64,000 nucleotides of DNA, taken from Gnetum montanum. Its lineage: Eukaryota; Streptophyta; Gnetopsida; Gnetales; Gnetaceae. Both the position numbers and the translations under genes were made by a program. The notes beneath the pieces were generated by a model that saw only the letters and a list, made by a program, of their open reading frames with translations, was not told where the DNA came from and made no database searches. Positions 24,105 to 35,935 of the stretch are shown here, in pieces. The first letter of the stretch is position 1, and the number at the start of each line of letters is the position of its first letter. Location: positions 202,918 to 266,917 of the forward strand of contig MNCI01030123.1 of the NCBI GenBank assembly GCA_015680685.1, read 5' to 3'.

Positions 24105-24973
24105 TGATGTAGTGGACCATGGTCATGCCTGAGCCTCATCGATGAGGCCCCATCAATGCATGCAATGATGCATCGATGAGGCCCTATCAACATAGGGTAC
24201 ACTTTTCGACTATAAATATGCACTCACCAATTACATTTATGGCAATGAGATTTAAGTAGTAGTTGAACTCCTGCAGTTTTTACATTTGTAAGTTAGAATA
24301 TTTTTCTTGAGTACCCATAGTAAGAGTCATTAAGTATATAGATCTTTATTCGAGCATTGTTGTACCTAAGCATGACAATGTGTAAGGAAATAAAGATGAG
24401 CTTTTTGATAAACCTTGCAACATTTTGGGTAGATTAAATATTTCATTTATGTATTTAATGTTTTCAATCAATTATTCAATATTTTCCAATAATTAAGCTA
24501 ATTAAGATAATTAAGAAAGATTAGCTAGATAGATTAAATACATAAGTACGACTACTTCAAGCGTAACATGTATTCGCTTGGTAATCCTAGCAGTGTTAGT
24601 ATTTGGCAACTTAGCAATGGATGTGTGGGTTCAAGATGTGTGTGGAAAGTGGGAACGGATGCTTATGTTAGGATTAGTTAGAGACCAGTTAGTTAGTTGA
24701 TTTAGATTAGTCATTAAACTACTCTATCTCTTTCTTCAAGCACCCAAAAACATAAAACATAAAATGATAGAAATGATAAGCCTCAATTACTCTTAACCAT
24801 ACCATTATGCTTCAGAAGTGAAATTGGGAAGACAATGAATGACCTTAGGGCAAGGTTCACTTCCTAGAAGAGTACTATATTGAAAATTGTAAAGCCCATG
24901 AAATTTGACCAGATTGTGCGTGAATGCTTTATGATTCATATGGTTGGGCATAGGGGTACCTCACTGCTCATCA
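24105..24973 (+). repeat. Element E 5' LTR
   Basis: About 869 bp, ending GTACCTCACTGCTCATCA. Two copies of CATCGATGAGGCCC (about 24137-24186) precede TATAAATATG (24211-24220). A polyadenylation-type AAATAAAG follows near 24390. It pairs with 35936-36787 and diverges clearly from it by substitutions and small indels. The 5' boundary is less certain than the 3' one. Confidence 0.85.
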
Positions 24974-24974
24974 T

Positions 24975-24993
24975 TAGTTCCATTGCTAGGGAC
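24975..24993 (+). other. Element E primer-binding site
   Basis: TAGTTCCATTGCTAGGGAC follows the LTR end after one T. It is a decayed version of the tRNA-Asp complement TGGCGCCGTTGCCGGGGAC. Confidence 0.65.
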
Positions 24994-25124
24994 TTTTTTT
25001 GTTGAACGTGCACTATCTAGGATTAGTGAATATTATTAATATCATTAGATGAACTCAAGGTCAACATCATTCTCACATGACATATAACTACTAAGAACAC
25101 TAATAATTTTATTTATTTTGCAAA

Positions 25125-27650
25125 ATGTATTCTTCTCATAGACATGAAGATGTCAAACCACCAGTCCCACAAGAGTGCAAAGTGGTATATAATTATCTAG
25201 ATGAATATGTACTAGACTTCACCTTCACCCTACATCAAGATAAACAGTTGCAATGGCATGATATGGAGAATAACATTGTATTGCCTCCTGATCGATTTGT
25301 GCCCAGGATGTTATTTTAAACCCTTAAAATATTGGACATATTATATCTTCACAAGGAATACATTGTAAACAATCATGACACTTGGGACTACCATCCAACT
25401 AAAACACAACATAAATGAGATCAACACTAGTCGAAGCACCATGAGTTTACAAAGGAGAAACATTTCACGAATCCCTTCTTCCTCCTAAATTAAGATGACA
25501 ATGAGGATCCTCCCTTTGAAGGTTCTCAACATGAATATTCTCCACCCCTTGTTATTGGTAATGATAGTGTGACCCTGAACCTATGATCCACTATTCATAA
25601 ACTAGGTTTGGGACAAAGTGAAAATCAAGGTAGGGACTTGGGTAAGCATCATAATAGCAAAGGATCTAAGGATGGTGGTTGTAATGAATGAAGAGGTGGT
25701 GGTAGACATCATGGTGGTGGTGGTGGTACACCTTCCTCTTCGTCCTCTTCATCTGATTTCAAACATTCCTCTTCATCTTTTGGTTCTCATAAAAGCTGCT
25801 ATTGAAAAAATCATGATGAAGGTGATCAACAAGACAACAATGACTATCAAGGCCTTCAAGAATGTAGAGGTGATAGAAACCATCATCAATTTCATTAACA
25901 TAATCATGATGATGAGCCTCTATTGGCAACTAGAAGTATGCTTAACATTATAGAGGCAGTTAGAATTCCAACTAGGCATAGGAAAGATAGTTAGATCAAG
26001 CGCTTAGACATGAATAATATCCCACAATTTGAGGGGGGATATAATTCTAATATGCATAATCATCTACAAGCTTTTCATGATTCCTGTGCCTTATAGAACA
26101 TTGAAAATGATTGGCAAAAACTTAAGCTTTTCACCAGGACACCCATTAAAGAAGTTGAGAACTAGTACTGGTCCTTAGAGCTAGAACCCATTCACTAATG
26201 GAGTACCATGTTAGAGTTGTTTAATGACAAATACCAAATGTACTCCAAAGTGTCTAATCTGAGATGGAAAATCCAAGGTTGAAAATAGAGAACAAATGAA
26301 CCCTTGGATTCCATCATGGGTAGATACTATTCACTCTTACACTAATGCCCTAGCAATGGTTATTCTCAGGGGAATAACTTTGCCACATCATAGATGGGCT
26401 TAAAGCAAAAACTAGAAGAACTCTTGAGGTGTATGCCCAAGGAAGATTGTCTAAACTAAGAGCTCATTAGATTTAAAGGTTGATAGAGTAGGTAGCAAAA
26501 GAAGGTGAGTTGCAAAAAGGGGAAAGTACAGAAGAGTATAATAGGGACCCTTCCATCAGGAAATTGAAGCTTTGATTTTGTGACAAGGAGGAGTCACCAC
26601 TCAATGAAGTGGTGAATAGGAAAACCTTACCCATTCAAAAATATGTTTCTAGTATTTTGGCAAAGGTTGATAAATTATGGGACTCTTTGGATGAAAAATC
26701 CCAAACTACTATGAAGATTGCTAAAGAATCTAAAGAGAAAAATAGTAATCATAACCATAGGAGGTGAAAAGAAGTTGAATGTGCCTACCAGAGAGGTAAG
26801 GGCAAAGCTGTTGCTATTGAGGAAGTTGTGGAGACAGACTTTGATGATGAAATTGGTTGTGACATGTATCAATACAAACATCCAAAGGGATGTTGCCCTA
26901 TGATGTCACACTTACAATAGTCTGGGGTGTACGCATTGAATCCTTGACTAGCATGTAGGTAAGCATCCAAGCGATTACCTTATTGTCAAGGCACTCCAAG
27001 GCAGTTCCACCAGCAACAACAAGTTTACTATCCAAGTGGAGCTACACCACAACCATATGAGTAATACCAATAGTGGCATCAACCACAATTATGGGGAATG
27101 CCACCACTATAGCAACAATAGCCTTATAAACAACTAGATCCATACAGGTACTACATTCAGCAACCCATTTCTCCAAGAAGTTTTGGAAGTCATGCCTCAT
27201 TTTAGCATCATTATTACCCTCCAAAGTACCATTGAACACATTCACCATCTACTCAAGGAGAAAACCCATATCCATATGACCCTCCCATATGTTTGCACAT
27301 AAACCTATGCTCTCAACCTAGTTACCTCCTACTTCATCCATGTAAGGTGAGATTCCTTCATATCCATAACAGTAAAATTCTACAAGGGCTATACATTCAC
27401 AACTAGCTTTCAAGTTGAGTGGTTCAAATAATATATAAAAAAAAAAGACCCTTCTTCTAACCTAATAGTCCTCTCCAACCTTCACAACCTTGTATAGTTG
27501 ATCACCCTACATCTCCAGTACCCTCATCTTCTACATCAAATACCTTCAAGTATCCTTCAAACCAAACACTACCTTAGATTTTTACTATGATGCTAACTCA
27601 TGTTGTTTATGATTAGATCAAGGTCGACAACCTTCCTATGAAAAGATCTA
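25125..27650 (+). pseudogene. Element E gag
   Basis: ATG at 25125 (MYSSHRHEDVKPP). The N-terminal block contains DEYVLDFTFTLHQDKQLQWHD, followed by a Gly/His/Ser-rich linker (25690-25800), the gag core (25920-26500: ATRSMLNIIEAVRIPTRHRK; NHLQAFHDSCAL) and a zinc knuckle CDMYQYKHPKGCC (about 26860-26900) whose second Cys is Tyr. A Gln/Pro/Tyr-rich tail follows. Many stops, mostly at former Gln or Trp codons. Gag and protease appear to share one frame, as in element I. Confidence 0.85.
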
Positions 27651-27689
27651 ACCCAAGAAGTCCACTCATTTACCTATAGATCACTAGAC

Positions 27690-27925
27690 ATGAGCCATGC
27701 AAGGCTCTTGTTGATTTTTGTTTTGATGTCAATCTCATCTCCCATGACATGTACAAGGCTTGGAACCTACCTCCTCTTAAGAAGAGTAACATTGGTCTAG
27801 AAATGGTAGATCAATCAATCACTACTTTTTTAGGACTTGTGAATGACATTGTAACCACAGTAAGTGGGTGGTCCTATCCTATTGATTTTTTGATTGATAG
27901 GACCACCAACTTACTGTGGTTACAA
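27690..27925 (+). pseudogene. Element E protease remnant
   Basis: A retropepsin-like segment with the aligned motif ALVDFCFDVNLIS where F and I have ALLDSGS.VNLIS, so the catalytic D-S-G is now D-F-C. MYKAWNLPPLKKSNI and DQSITTFLGLV follow. The C-terminal part (the IIMGRAWL region in F and I) is missing: the sequence runs into a fold-back repeat (27844-27930) and then into RT-linker sequence. Confidence 0.75.
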
Positions 27926-27930
27926 TGTCA
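27844..27930. repeat. Fold-back inverted repeat, 35-nt arms
   Basis: 27844-27878 and 27896-27930 are reverse complements with one mismatch, separated by a 17-nt T-rich loop. The left arm is ordinary protease sequence (DIVTTVSGWSYP); the right arm is its inverted copy. It is immediately followed by a 22-nt tandem duplication (27925-27946 and 27947-27968) and a run of 13 A. Confidence 0.9.
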
Positions 27931-28099
27931 AACTTGCTCTTGAACAATGCCAAACTTGCTCTTGAACAAAAAAAAAAAAAGCTATTAAAGGTGGTTAACA
28001 AATGGCCAACAGCCTTTACTTGGTCATATCCTAAGTTGACAAAAATTGATCCAAAGATATGCCAACATCACATTTATACTAACCCGACCATGAAGCCAA

Positions 28100-28950
28100 G
28101 AAGGTAGCTGCAAAGGTAGTTGAACCCCAAATTGAAGCAAATCATCAAGGAAAAAATAGAAAAAATTCTCAAGGAAGGGTTCATCTATCCCAACGTGGAT
28201 AGTAAGTGGGTTATCTAACTCGTAATTGTGCCAAAGAAAGGTGGAAAGAGGTAGGTCTACATTAACTTTAGGCTATTGAATATGGCAATGTTTAAAGATC
28301 ATTTTCCATTGCCATTTGTTGATTAAGTGTTGGACACCATCATATCCGAGCATTGCTATTATAGCTTCTTGGATGGTTATAGTGGCTATAACCAAATCCA
28401 AATTGCACCAAAAGATTAGGCCAAGACAATATTCACAAGTCCCTAGGGAAATTTTGCATATTGTAAGATCCCATTTAGTTTGTGTAATGCCTCTGCAACA
28501 TTTCAACACCTAGTCCTTAGTGTTTTTCAATAGCAAATCGATAGTTGTGTCTTCATGGATGAATTCTGCACCTATGGAGCTATGTTAAAGATGCATGGAA
28601 ACAAATTTGTGTCTCAATTACCAAAAAAGTCACCTTATGGTTGAATAAGGCATTGTGTTGGGGGCACTAAGTTTCATAAGAAGGGATTGAGGTAGACCTA
28701 GAAAATATAAGGGTCATCCAAGGAATTACATGTTAACTAGAGACAATCAAAGATGTTAGGTCATTCCTTGGGAATATTGGCTACTACTGATGATTCATAG
28801 AGAATTTCTCTAAGATTGCAAGGTTGTTGGTTGAGCTGACAAGAAAGATGCTCTGTTCATTTGGACTAAGGAATGTGAACATGCATTCCAAGAGTTGAAG
28901 GAAAAACTCAGAGAAACTCAAATTCTATAGACACTAGATTATTCTAGACC
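28100..28950 (+). pseudogene. Element E reverse transcriptase
   Basis: Ty3/gypsy RT landmarks in order: ILKEGFIYPNVDSKWV, IVPKKGGK, LLNMAMFKDHFPLPFVD, SFLDGYSGYNQIQIAPKD, FAYCKIPFSLCNASATF, and the catalytic strand VFMDEF in place of FMDD. The second Asp to Glu change and several stops inactivate it. RSFLGNIGYY and the thumb-like KIARLLVELT region lead into RNase H. In the active family this enzyme copies element RNA to cDNA in the particle. Confidence 0.85.
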
Positions 28951-29325
28951 ATTTCACATAATGGCGTACACATCAAATTATGCCTTGGGAGCTATGCTTA
29001 CATAGTTGGATGATAAAAAATGTCCATATTACATCCACTATGCAAGCTGAAGCATTGTGGGTGCATAGTTGAATTATACCACAACTAAAAATGAACTAAT
29101 GGTAGTGGTGTATGCTCTCGACAAGTTCAGGAACTATGTGTTTGGCTATAAAGTATATGTGCACACAAACCACAATGCGATCTACTTCCTGATGAATAAG
29201 CCAATAGTGAGTCCTCGTATCATATTGTGGCTTGTGATCTTGCAGAAATTCAATCTCATGATAGTAGATCAAAAAAGAATCGAGAATGTGATTGTTGATC
29301 ACCTCTCTCAATTAAGATGGGATAA
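28951..29325 (+). pseudogene. Element E RNase H
   Basis: Best-preserved pol segment: the ORF 29069-29641 begins NYTTTKNELMVVVYALDKFR, the gypsy RNase H signature, then YKVYVHTNHNAIYFLMNK and ENVIVDHLSQL. In active relatives the segment around NYTTTEKELLAVV and the DHLSRL end have the same spacing. VHTNH replaces the usual TDH, so an acidic active-site position is lost. Confidence 0.85.
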
Positions 29326-29479
29326 CAAAGAGGAGGAGAGCCCACTTTTTGATCAATCTCTAGACAAAATTCTCTATGCAAGAGCAATAAATGACCAAGT
29401 ACCCATAGAAAAAAATGATATGATAGCATCCTCACTTACCTTCTCACTTAGGAGATGCCACAAGATGTTAACTTTAGAA

Positions 29480-30640
29480 AGAAGCAACAATTTCTTCATT
29501 AGGCCAAAAGCTTCATGCAAAATAATGGACACCTCTACAAGGTGTGCATTGATGGCTTTATTCATTGGTGTGTCCCTGATGAAGATCAACTACACATTCT
29601 CCAAGATGCTCATGAAGGGCCTTGTGGAGGCCACTACATAGGGAGATGCATAGCCATAAAAATCATGATGGTAGGATATTATTAGTCTATAATATTTAAG
29701 GGCCCACCAGTGTTTCTAATCTTGTGAATGTTGTTAATGAGATGGTGGGATGATTGTTAGAATGGAAGGTCCTCAATAGTGGATTCAACCACTAGAGCCC
29801 TTTGACATATGGGGCATTAACTTCATAGGTTCCATCACACCCATGTCCAATAGAAAGGCATATATCATCATAGTAGTTGACTACTACATGAAGTGGGTAG
29901 AAGCAGTAGTTGTTGCTGTACATCATCCACCGTTGCTAGATTTATACAACAAAGTGTTGTAAACAAGTTTGGGATGCTACATGCATTAATTTCTAATAAT
30001 GGAACTCATTTCATAGGTGCCACTTTTAGAAAGTTGATGTAACGCTTGGGGGTTGAACATAAATTAACAACACCCTATCACCCCCAAGCTAATGGTCAAG
30101 TAGACGTAACCAACAGGAAGATCACAAAAATCCTAACATAGACCATTAACAAATATAAGAAAGACTAGAGTACAAAACTCAACGATGCTCTCTGGGCCTA
30201 CCACTTAACAAGGAAACTTCCTATTGACCATTCTCTCTATAAGTTAGTATATGAAAAACTTCCAACACCTCGATTCAATCTGAACTCTGTACACTTTCAA
30301 TAGCTTATGATTTAAATCTTGACCTAAGACTAGCATAGAAAGAAAGATTTATCAACCTTAATGTGCTAGATGAAAACCAATTGATGTCCTATCTTTGAAT
30401 GAGATGCACAAGGCATTCAAGAACCAATGTCATGACCTAAGAATATGAAAGTAAAACTTCAACAAGGAGACAAGGTTCTCTATTGGAATTTCACACATGT
30501 ACCCTAGAAGATCAAATTCCAAACATTGTGAAAGGGACCTTATATAATTGATCAAACCTTTTTCCCTATGGCCATGTTAATTTACAAACTTGAAATCCAA
30601 AATAAAAAGTAGTTGGTCAACATCCAACAAGTGAAACCTT
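29480..30640 (+). pseudogene. Element E integrase
   Basis: Zinc-binding HHCC remnants (HLYKVCIDGFIHWCVPDE; HEGPCGGHYIGRC, 29525-29650) are followed by the catalytic core: PLEPFDIWGINFIG, VDYYMKWVEA (first Asp), ISNNGTHFIGATFRKLM (second Asp is Asn), YHPQANGQVDVTNRKI (Glu is Asp), DALWAYHLTRK. Two of three catalytic residues are changed and there is at least one frame change. A C-terminal domain remnant (GDKVLYWN-like, KGPYIIDQTF) ends near 30640. Confidence 0.8.
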
Positions 30641-32332
30641 TCCTAGAACCAAGACAAGCTAGTGCAACTACCACCTTAATGCATGGACAACCGCATTCAA
30701 GTTTTCAAATCTTCTCCTTCCAATTTAGTCATGGGGGAGATGGCCATCCATGATAATAATCCATATGGCTCCTCAATTTTTCTATTTTTTTCCACATTTT
30801 TTATTTTACAAGCTATTTATTTTACAAATTTTTTATTTTCAATTTCTTTCATTTTTTGCCATTTTTTGTTTTACACCATCGTTAGTATATTTGAACCTTT
30901 CTTGATTATTTTATACCTTTTATATATTTTATCTTGTTTTTTTTTGTTTGAATGTGATTTTTCATCATTTTTTCTAATAAAAGTATTTTATTATTGCAGG
31001 ACACCTTGGCACTATTGCTATTTACTAATGATGCCTTGTGCTTAATGTTGCGATTGTTAATGTTTAGTTTTTATTCTTGAATTCTGATGTCTGATGACTA
31101 TGACATGGTTTATTTTTCATGGGATAGGTAGTGAGTCCATGTCATTCACCCATCTAATAAACTCTATGATTTTTCTTATTCTGGAAGTTTGAGGTCCTTT
31201 CCATTAAAGAAGCTTTTAATCAATTGGTGACCGTGGTTGTTTCAGAATTGGGAAAGATCCAAAGGTTTGTAGAGGATGTGACTTCAAGGGAACTCAATAC
31301 TCATTGTACTCTTCTACTTGCTTGAGTGCCTAAGTGTTTTTCATGGACTTATTACTATTCCATCTAAACCACTACTAGGAAGTAAGATAAAGTCTTTGCA
31401 TGGTGTGGTTCCCATTCAAAATTCAACAAAAAAACAAAAAAAAAAAACAAAAAACAAAAAAACAAAAACAAAAAAAAAATTTTAAAAAAAACATGATGGA
31501 AATTCAAAGCACATCCCTTAGACAAATAAATGGGCTACAAGCATTGGTTATGGGATTAGAAAGACATGTCCCCATGCTTGAAGGTCTCCTCTAACTAAGG
31601 CCCTCTCTCACTTCCTACTTCTCTTTTCTTCTCTTTATGAAATGGTGGTTGTTTTGTGGGAGCACTCTCATGTCTCAAGAGGCTAGATCAGTCTTAGAGT
31701 GGTGATGCGAAGTAACTGAATGAGGTTGGTTTTGGTTTGGACTAAGGATAGATCTTCTTAGGTCATTTTAAATACAAATTCCATAAGGGACTTCTTATGA
31801 CCTTAATTCAAGATTCAATTCCACCTTCTCCATCATTCATCTATGCTACCACACCTCACCTTACTATTGAGTTCTATGTTATGCTATATGTCTTAGTTTG
31901 ATGTGTTTGAATTCTTGGATGGATTATTTTGGTCGGTCCTTAACTTTTCATGATCATTAATCAACTGTGGGGCCCATGAACTCCTAAGTTGAGGTTATTT
32001 AAGGGCAACAAGGACATGAGCCTACTATGGGGAGGATCAACTTGCATATCTCTTGGTTTGGTTAGTTAAGTTCTTTACCTTAGACATTGCTACAATCCTA
32101 TCTTTCACATATCCCATTATGTAAATCACTATGTGCTCCTTAATCTCTCATTTCCATCCTCTTTCTCCATTTTTCTTAAGTTTCTTAATTTTCTTAATTT
32201 TCGAGACTTCCATTTGACCCTAATTTTTTTTTAAATCTCTTTGTAATTTTTAAGTTTTGACCAAGTCAACTAAAGTCAACGATGGTCAATAGTTGTGTCG
32301 ACAAGGCCTTATTAATGCAGTTAACCATGTAA
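30641..32332 (+). other. Element E non-coding spacer after pol
   Basis: No gene. It begins with AGTCATGGGGGAGATGG (30727-30743), then T-rich repeats of the ATTTTTTATTTTACA type (30780-30870), GTGACTTCAAGGGAACT (31278-31294), AAGTCTTTGCATGGTGTGG (31391-31409), an A-rich (AAC/AAAAC)n tract (31430-31490) and TATGGGGAGGA (32026-32036). Each block has a counterpart in order in F and I. The 120-codon ORF at 30683-31045 is an artefact of the T-rich run. Confidence 0.75.
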
Positions 32333-32385
32333 ACGAGGCCCCATCGATGAGGTCCCATTGACGTATCACAAAAACTCTATATATA
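32333..32385 (+). promoter_or_regulatory. Internal promoter-like block of element E
   Basis: ACGAGGCCCCATCGATGAGG (32333-32352) and GTCCCATTGACG precede the TATA box TATATATA (32378-32385). The same GAGGCCCCATCGA module lies upstream of the TATA box in both E LTRs (24137-24186 and 35985-36003), while GATATC is absent in both places. The block lies about 460 bp upstream of the aORF ATG, equivalent to the blocks in C, D and H. Confidence 0.7.
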
Positions 32386-32532
32386 CCACTATAAACTTTG
32401 AAATTCTTATCATTTGCTTCATAAAGCTAAGGGAGTTTTTGCCATTTTTTAAAGCCCAAAACCTTTCAAAGTCCATAATTTCTTAACCATTTGCCCAAAT
32501 CACTCCATTCTTTGATCTTGTAGCTACCAAAG

Positions 32533-32842
32533 GTAAACTCTTTATTGTGGGGGCCGCAAACATTAAGGTTTTTGATGAAATTTTTTAAAAAAATTTCTAA
32601 CTTCCCCAAAAGATTAATAAATTTAAGAATATACAAACATCAATTTTTTTTAGAGTTAACCCTTCCAACACCCTTTGGGATGATTTATTAACAATAAAAC
32701 ATAAATAAAATAATGATTGAATTAATTAAATCAGTAATAATCACAACTTAGCAAAGTGTAACTATCATAAGGAGATAAAGGTATCCCTGTTATTTCATGT
32801 TACATAACAAATTGCTAATACATGGTCTTATTGTGATTATAG
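32533..32842 (+). other. Predicted intron before the E aORF
   Basis: Donor CAAAG|GTAAAC at 32533 and acceptor TGTGATTATAG|ATGGC at 32842, 310 nt, with the ATG of the aORF immediately after. Same arrangement as D (250 nt) and C (219 nt). Confidence 0.6.
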
Positions 32843-35699
32843 ATGGCATCAAGACTAAAATGCCCTCAAGAAGGAGAACCCTCTCAACCAATGGAGAAAC
32901 GACCTAGAGTTGGAAGGGACCAACAAGAATAAGTCCAAGAACCACCAGAGGTAACCCATGTAACAGGACCTCTTCAAAAGGAGCCTAAAGTGGAATTTTT
33001 TTGACAGGTTCCAAGAGAAGAAGTGTCAATAGAGCAATCATAGCATAGGAAAGTACTAGGACCCATGCCAAGGCTTGAAATCACTTTAGCTCAAGCTTTC
33101 CTTGACATCATTAGACCCCAAGAGATCGAACGCTTGGTTCTCTAAGAACTGAACTTTGGGCCATTTCTAGAGAAAGCTCTAGTAGAAGTTAAAACACAAT
33201 TGCAAACCTTTCCCATGTGGCCAATCATCACCTCCAATGGGAAGTGGTACATGGGAGAGACATATCTCTTATGGAACAATAGAAGGTCAGGGTCCATCAT
33301 AAAAATCAAAGATATTCAGGTGTCCTACTCGATTGAGGCTATTGCATAGGCATTGGGGTTGCTTGATATTTGCACATAGTTGGCAAAGATATTAACATAA
33401 GGTGATCCTAAGGCCAAAAATAAGTGGACTTAGTGGTGTTATGATGTCAACAGTAAGAAGTTCAGCACGCTCACACTATTAGAGTGCATCTACTTCAAGA
33501 TAGTGGCCTATCACCTCAATCTAATGGTGAGGCTTAGCAAGGTGACCACCCTTTTATCCAAGCATGTGCCACTCTATGTAGGATATTTCCTATAAACCTT
33601 CCATAGTTGATCTATTTAGAGATTGAAAAATTCTTTAAGGAAAATGAACATGGAAGAAAAACCTTGCCTTTTCAATGCCTCATCTAGAAACTCTACAAAA
33701 GGGCAGGAATCATCTACTATGCCAACAACACAGTCAAACATGCTCCTTTGGATTCATGGGTTGAAATCATGAAAGATAAGACACCTGTCACAAGTAAAGA
33801 AGAGGAGTAGTTGCCACCTCCACCACCTACTTAAGAAACAACGTCAGAGGCTATGCAACCATTGAACACTTGCATGAAATTTGAGAGCAGCTCTTGCATG
33901 AGCAAGAGTAGCATGTAGGGATGAGTAGTATAGACCCATCTATGTATCAATCAGTGATGAGTCACCTTAATGAGGTGGCTTAGATGATTAGCTAGATGGA
34001 AAGGGGTGGGCCAATATTCTATGCCCAACAAATGCGGTTGCCTGAGGCATGATCCTAATGCTCAAGAGAAGATGGTGTCACTACCACAACACCATTTATT
34101 CCCAAAAATATTTGGGAATGTTGCCTCCTTCTAGGTGCATTTGGAGGAAGGTGCAGGGGCACTGTACTGGTGATGTAACACCAGGGGCAAGAGACTATGG
34201 CTGAAGTAGTTACTGACCATATCATCAAAGTGCTTAATGCACCTATGGAATTTGTATTAGATGTATATGCACTTTGAGATGTGTAGACATCTGTAGGCAT
34301 GGTCAGCAGAAGATTGAATGCAGCCTAGCATGAATAATTTCTAGATCAACTAGTAGGGATTGGGCAACCAATTTTGGATATCTTTGATTTTCCAGATAAC
34401 ATCATTGCAACCTAGTTGGAGCTATTGGAAGCAAGGGGAAAATGCATCATCTTGGAGGGGCAACTTGAAATGGCTCAAGCATAGAATCAACACTTGGCCA
34501 TAGAGGTTTTCGAATTACATACTCATCTTGCTAACCCCATGCTTCTCAACCTAGAAATAACCAAAGATGAAGCTTTCCAATAGTTTCAAGAACGATTCAA
34601 GAAGGTTGATGAGGAAGTGGTAATGGCCATCTTCAAATAGTCCATAGTAGAAGTAAAGACATATTTAGTTTAGAAGGACTTGGTTCAGATGTGCTAGGAG
34701 AACGAAGCACTGACCACAAAAAATCATTACCTACGCAATGTTGATGCTCAAAAAGAACAAATGCAAGAATTCATTCATCAATAACAGAAGTAGCTAACCA
34801 GGGTGAATATTAAATTGAGGAAATTGACTAGAGAAAATTGAAATCTATCTATGAAGGAAGTTCATGCCTTACACCAGAAGTCTGCCATTGAGATTGTCAC
34901 TTGGAAAAATGAAGCTTTGAAGTTTGAAAAAGTTAAAAATCACTATAGAGACCAGGTTGGCTTGCAGAAGGAAGTAAATGAGAAGCACATCTAGATGGGA
35001 AAGGCAAAATTAAATGAGGTCCTCCAACAACTTCAATAAGAAAGAGAAGTATGGTAACCCATCATTGATGGAATTGATTTCTATAATAGAGTAGAGATCT
35101 ACCTAAGGGAGTTGTAGATTGAAGAGATGAAAAAATGCATGGAGTTAGCCAATCTTCGCTATGTGAACCTGGTAATGTTGACTACTAGATAGCCATGGTC
35201 AAAGTTTGAAAAACAAGTGGCCAACTCATACTTATTATACGAGGTAGAGTTTAAACACCGTAAAGACACCAAGTAGAAGCTTAAGACTGCAAATGCAAAA
35301 CTCAAAGTTCTCAGAGCACAATTCATAGATCAATGATCAACTACTAAGAACTTGGCCAAAAGAATGAATGATTGCTAGGAGCTAAAGGCTACAGTTAGAG
35401 CATTTGACATTGAATGTAAACATTTCGCTACTTGGTTTATCAACACAAAGGAGCTCTTTCCATTAATCCCATGTCCTTGGGATGTGCAAGTTCTACCCCA
35501 CATTGGCAAAGCTGCATGAATGGTGCATGATCCTAGAAGTAAGAGGGAGAAAATGAAAGCATTGTTGGATTCTTTCTACCTTCCACTGGAAGTTGCAGTA
35601 GTAGTGAGATGGCCATAGCTACCTCAACTATCACACTTTTCTAAAGCTAGGGAAGGTCCCTTAGAACCTTAGGAGCCACCACCTCCTGAGACCGTTTGA
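32843..35699 (+). pseudogene. Element E aORF (about 950 codons), unknown function
   Basis: ATG at 32843; ends TGA 35697-35699 after EPPPPETV. The N-terminal block aligns to C and D: ELNFGPFLEKALVEVKTQL, WPIITSNGKWYMGETYLLW, YFKIVAYHLNLMVRLSKV, LIYLEIEKFFKEN, KLYKRAGIIYYANN. The linker and a long coiled-coil-like region follow (about 34400-35480: QERFKKVDEEVVMAIFK, ELQIEEMKKCMELANLRY). PCPWDVQVL near the end matches PCPWEVLT in C and D. At least one indel near 33590 and many stops. It lies downstream of integrase, the position of env-like ORFs in some plant Athila elements, but no signal peptide or membrane span is seen. Confidence 0.75.
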
Positions 35700-35749
35700 C
35701 CTTCTCCACCAAATTCATGCCATCAAAGGGCATGTTATCTAAGTTTGAA

Positions 35750-35790
35750 GATTCATGTCATGGTGTTCAATTTTATGTCATGAACACCAT
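35750..35790 (+). other. Conserved 3' hairpin (E)
   Basis: ATGGTGTTCA and TGAACACCAT form a 10-bp perfect stem around an 11-nt loop (about 35758-35788). A shorter version is at the same place in F (47739-47766) and a decayed one in I (about 55599-55626). Role unknown. Confidence 0.5.
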
Positions 35791-35865
35791 AGTTTTTGTA
35801 ATGTGTTGATTTGTACACTTAAGCACTTAGTTTTTTCTATTTTGTCTTGTTTTGTTAAGAGTCAG

Positions 35866-35935
35866 TTAATAATCCCATACCTTCCCAATTTTATAAAAGA
35901 ACTCAAGGAAGAGATTTCATTCAATCGTGGGGGTA
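35866..35935 (+). other. Element E conserved 3' block and polypurine tract
   Basis: TTAATAATCCCATACC (35866-35881) followed by AATCGTGGGGGTA ending at 35935, just before the 3' LTR. Confidence 0.7.

Noticed and set aside
30683-31045. 120-codon Phe-rich ORF after integrase in E
   Set aside because: It is the translation of the conserved T-rich spacer run; the reading is not kept in F or I.
32843-35699. aORF as a retroviral envelope gene
   Set aside because: The position fits, but there is no signal peptide, membrane span or cleavage-like site; the C-terminal half is a soluble coiled coil.
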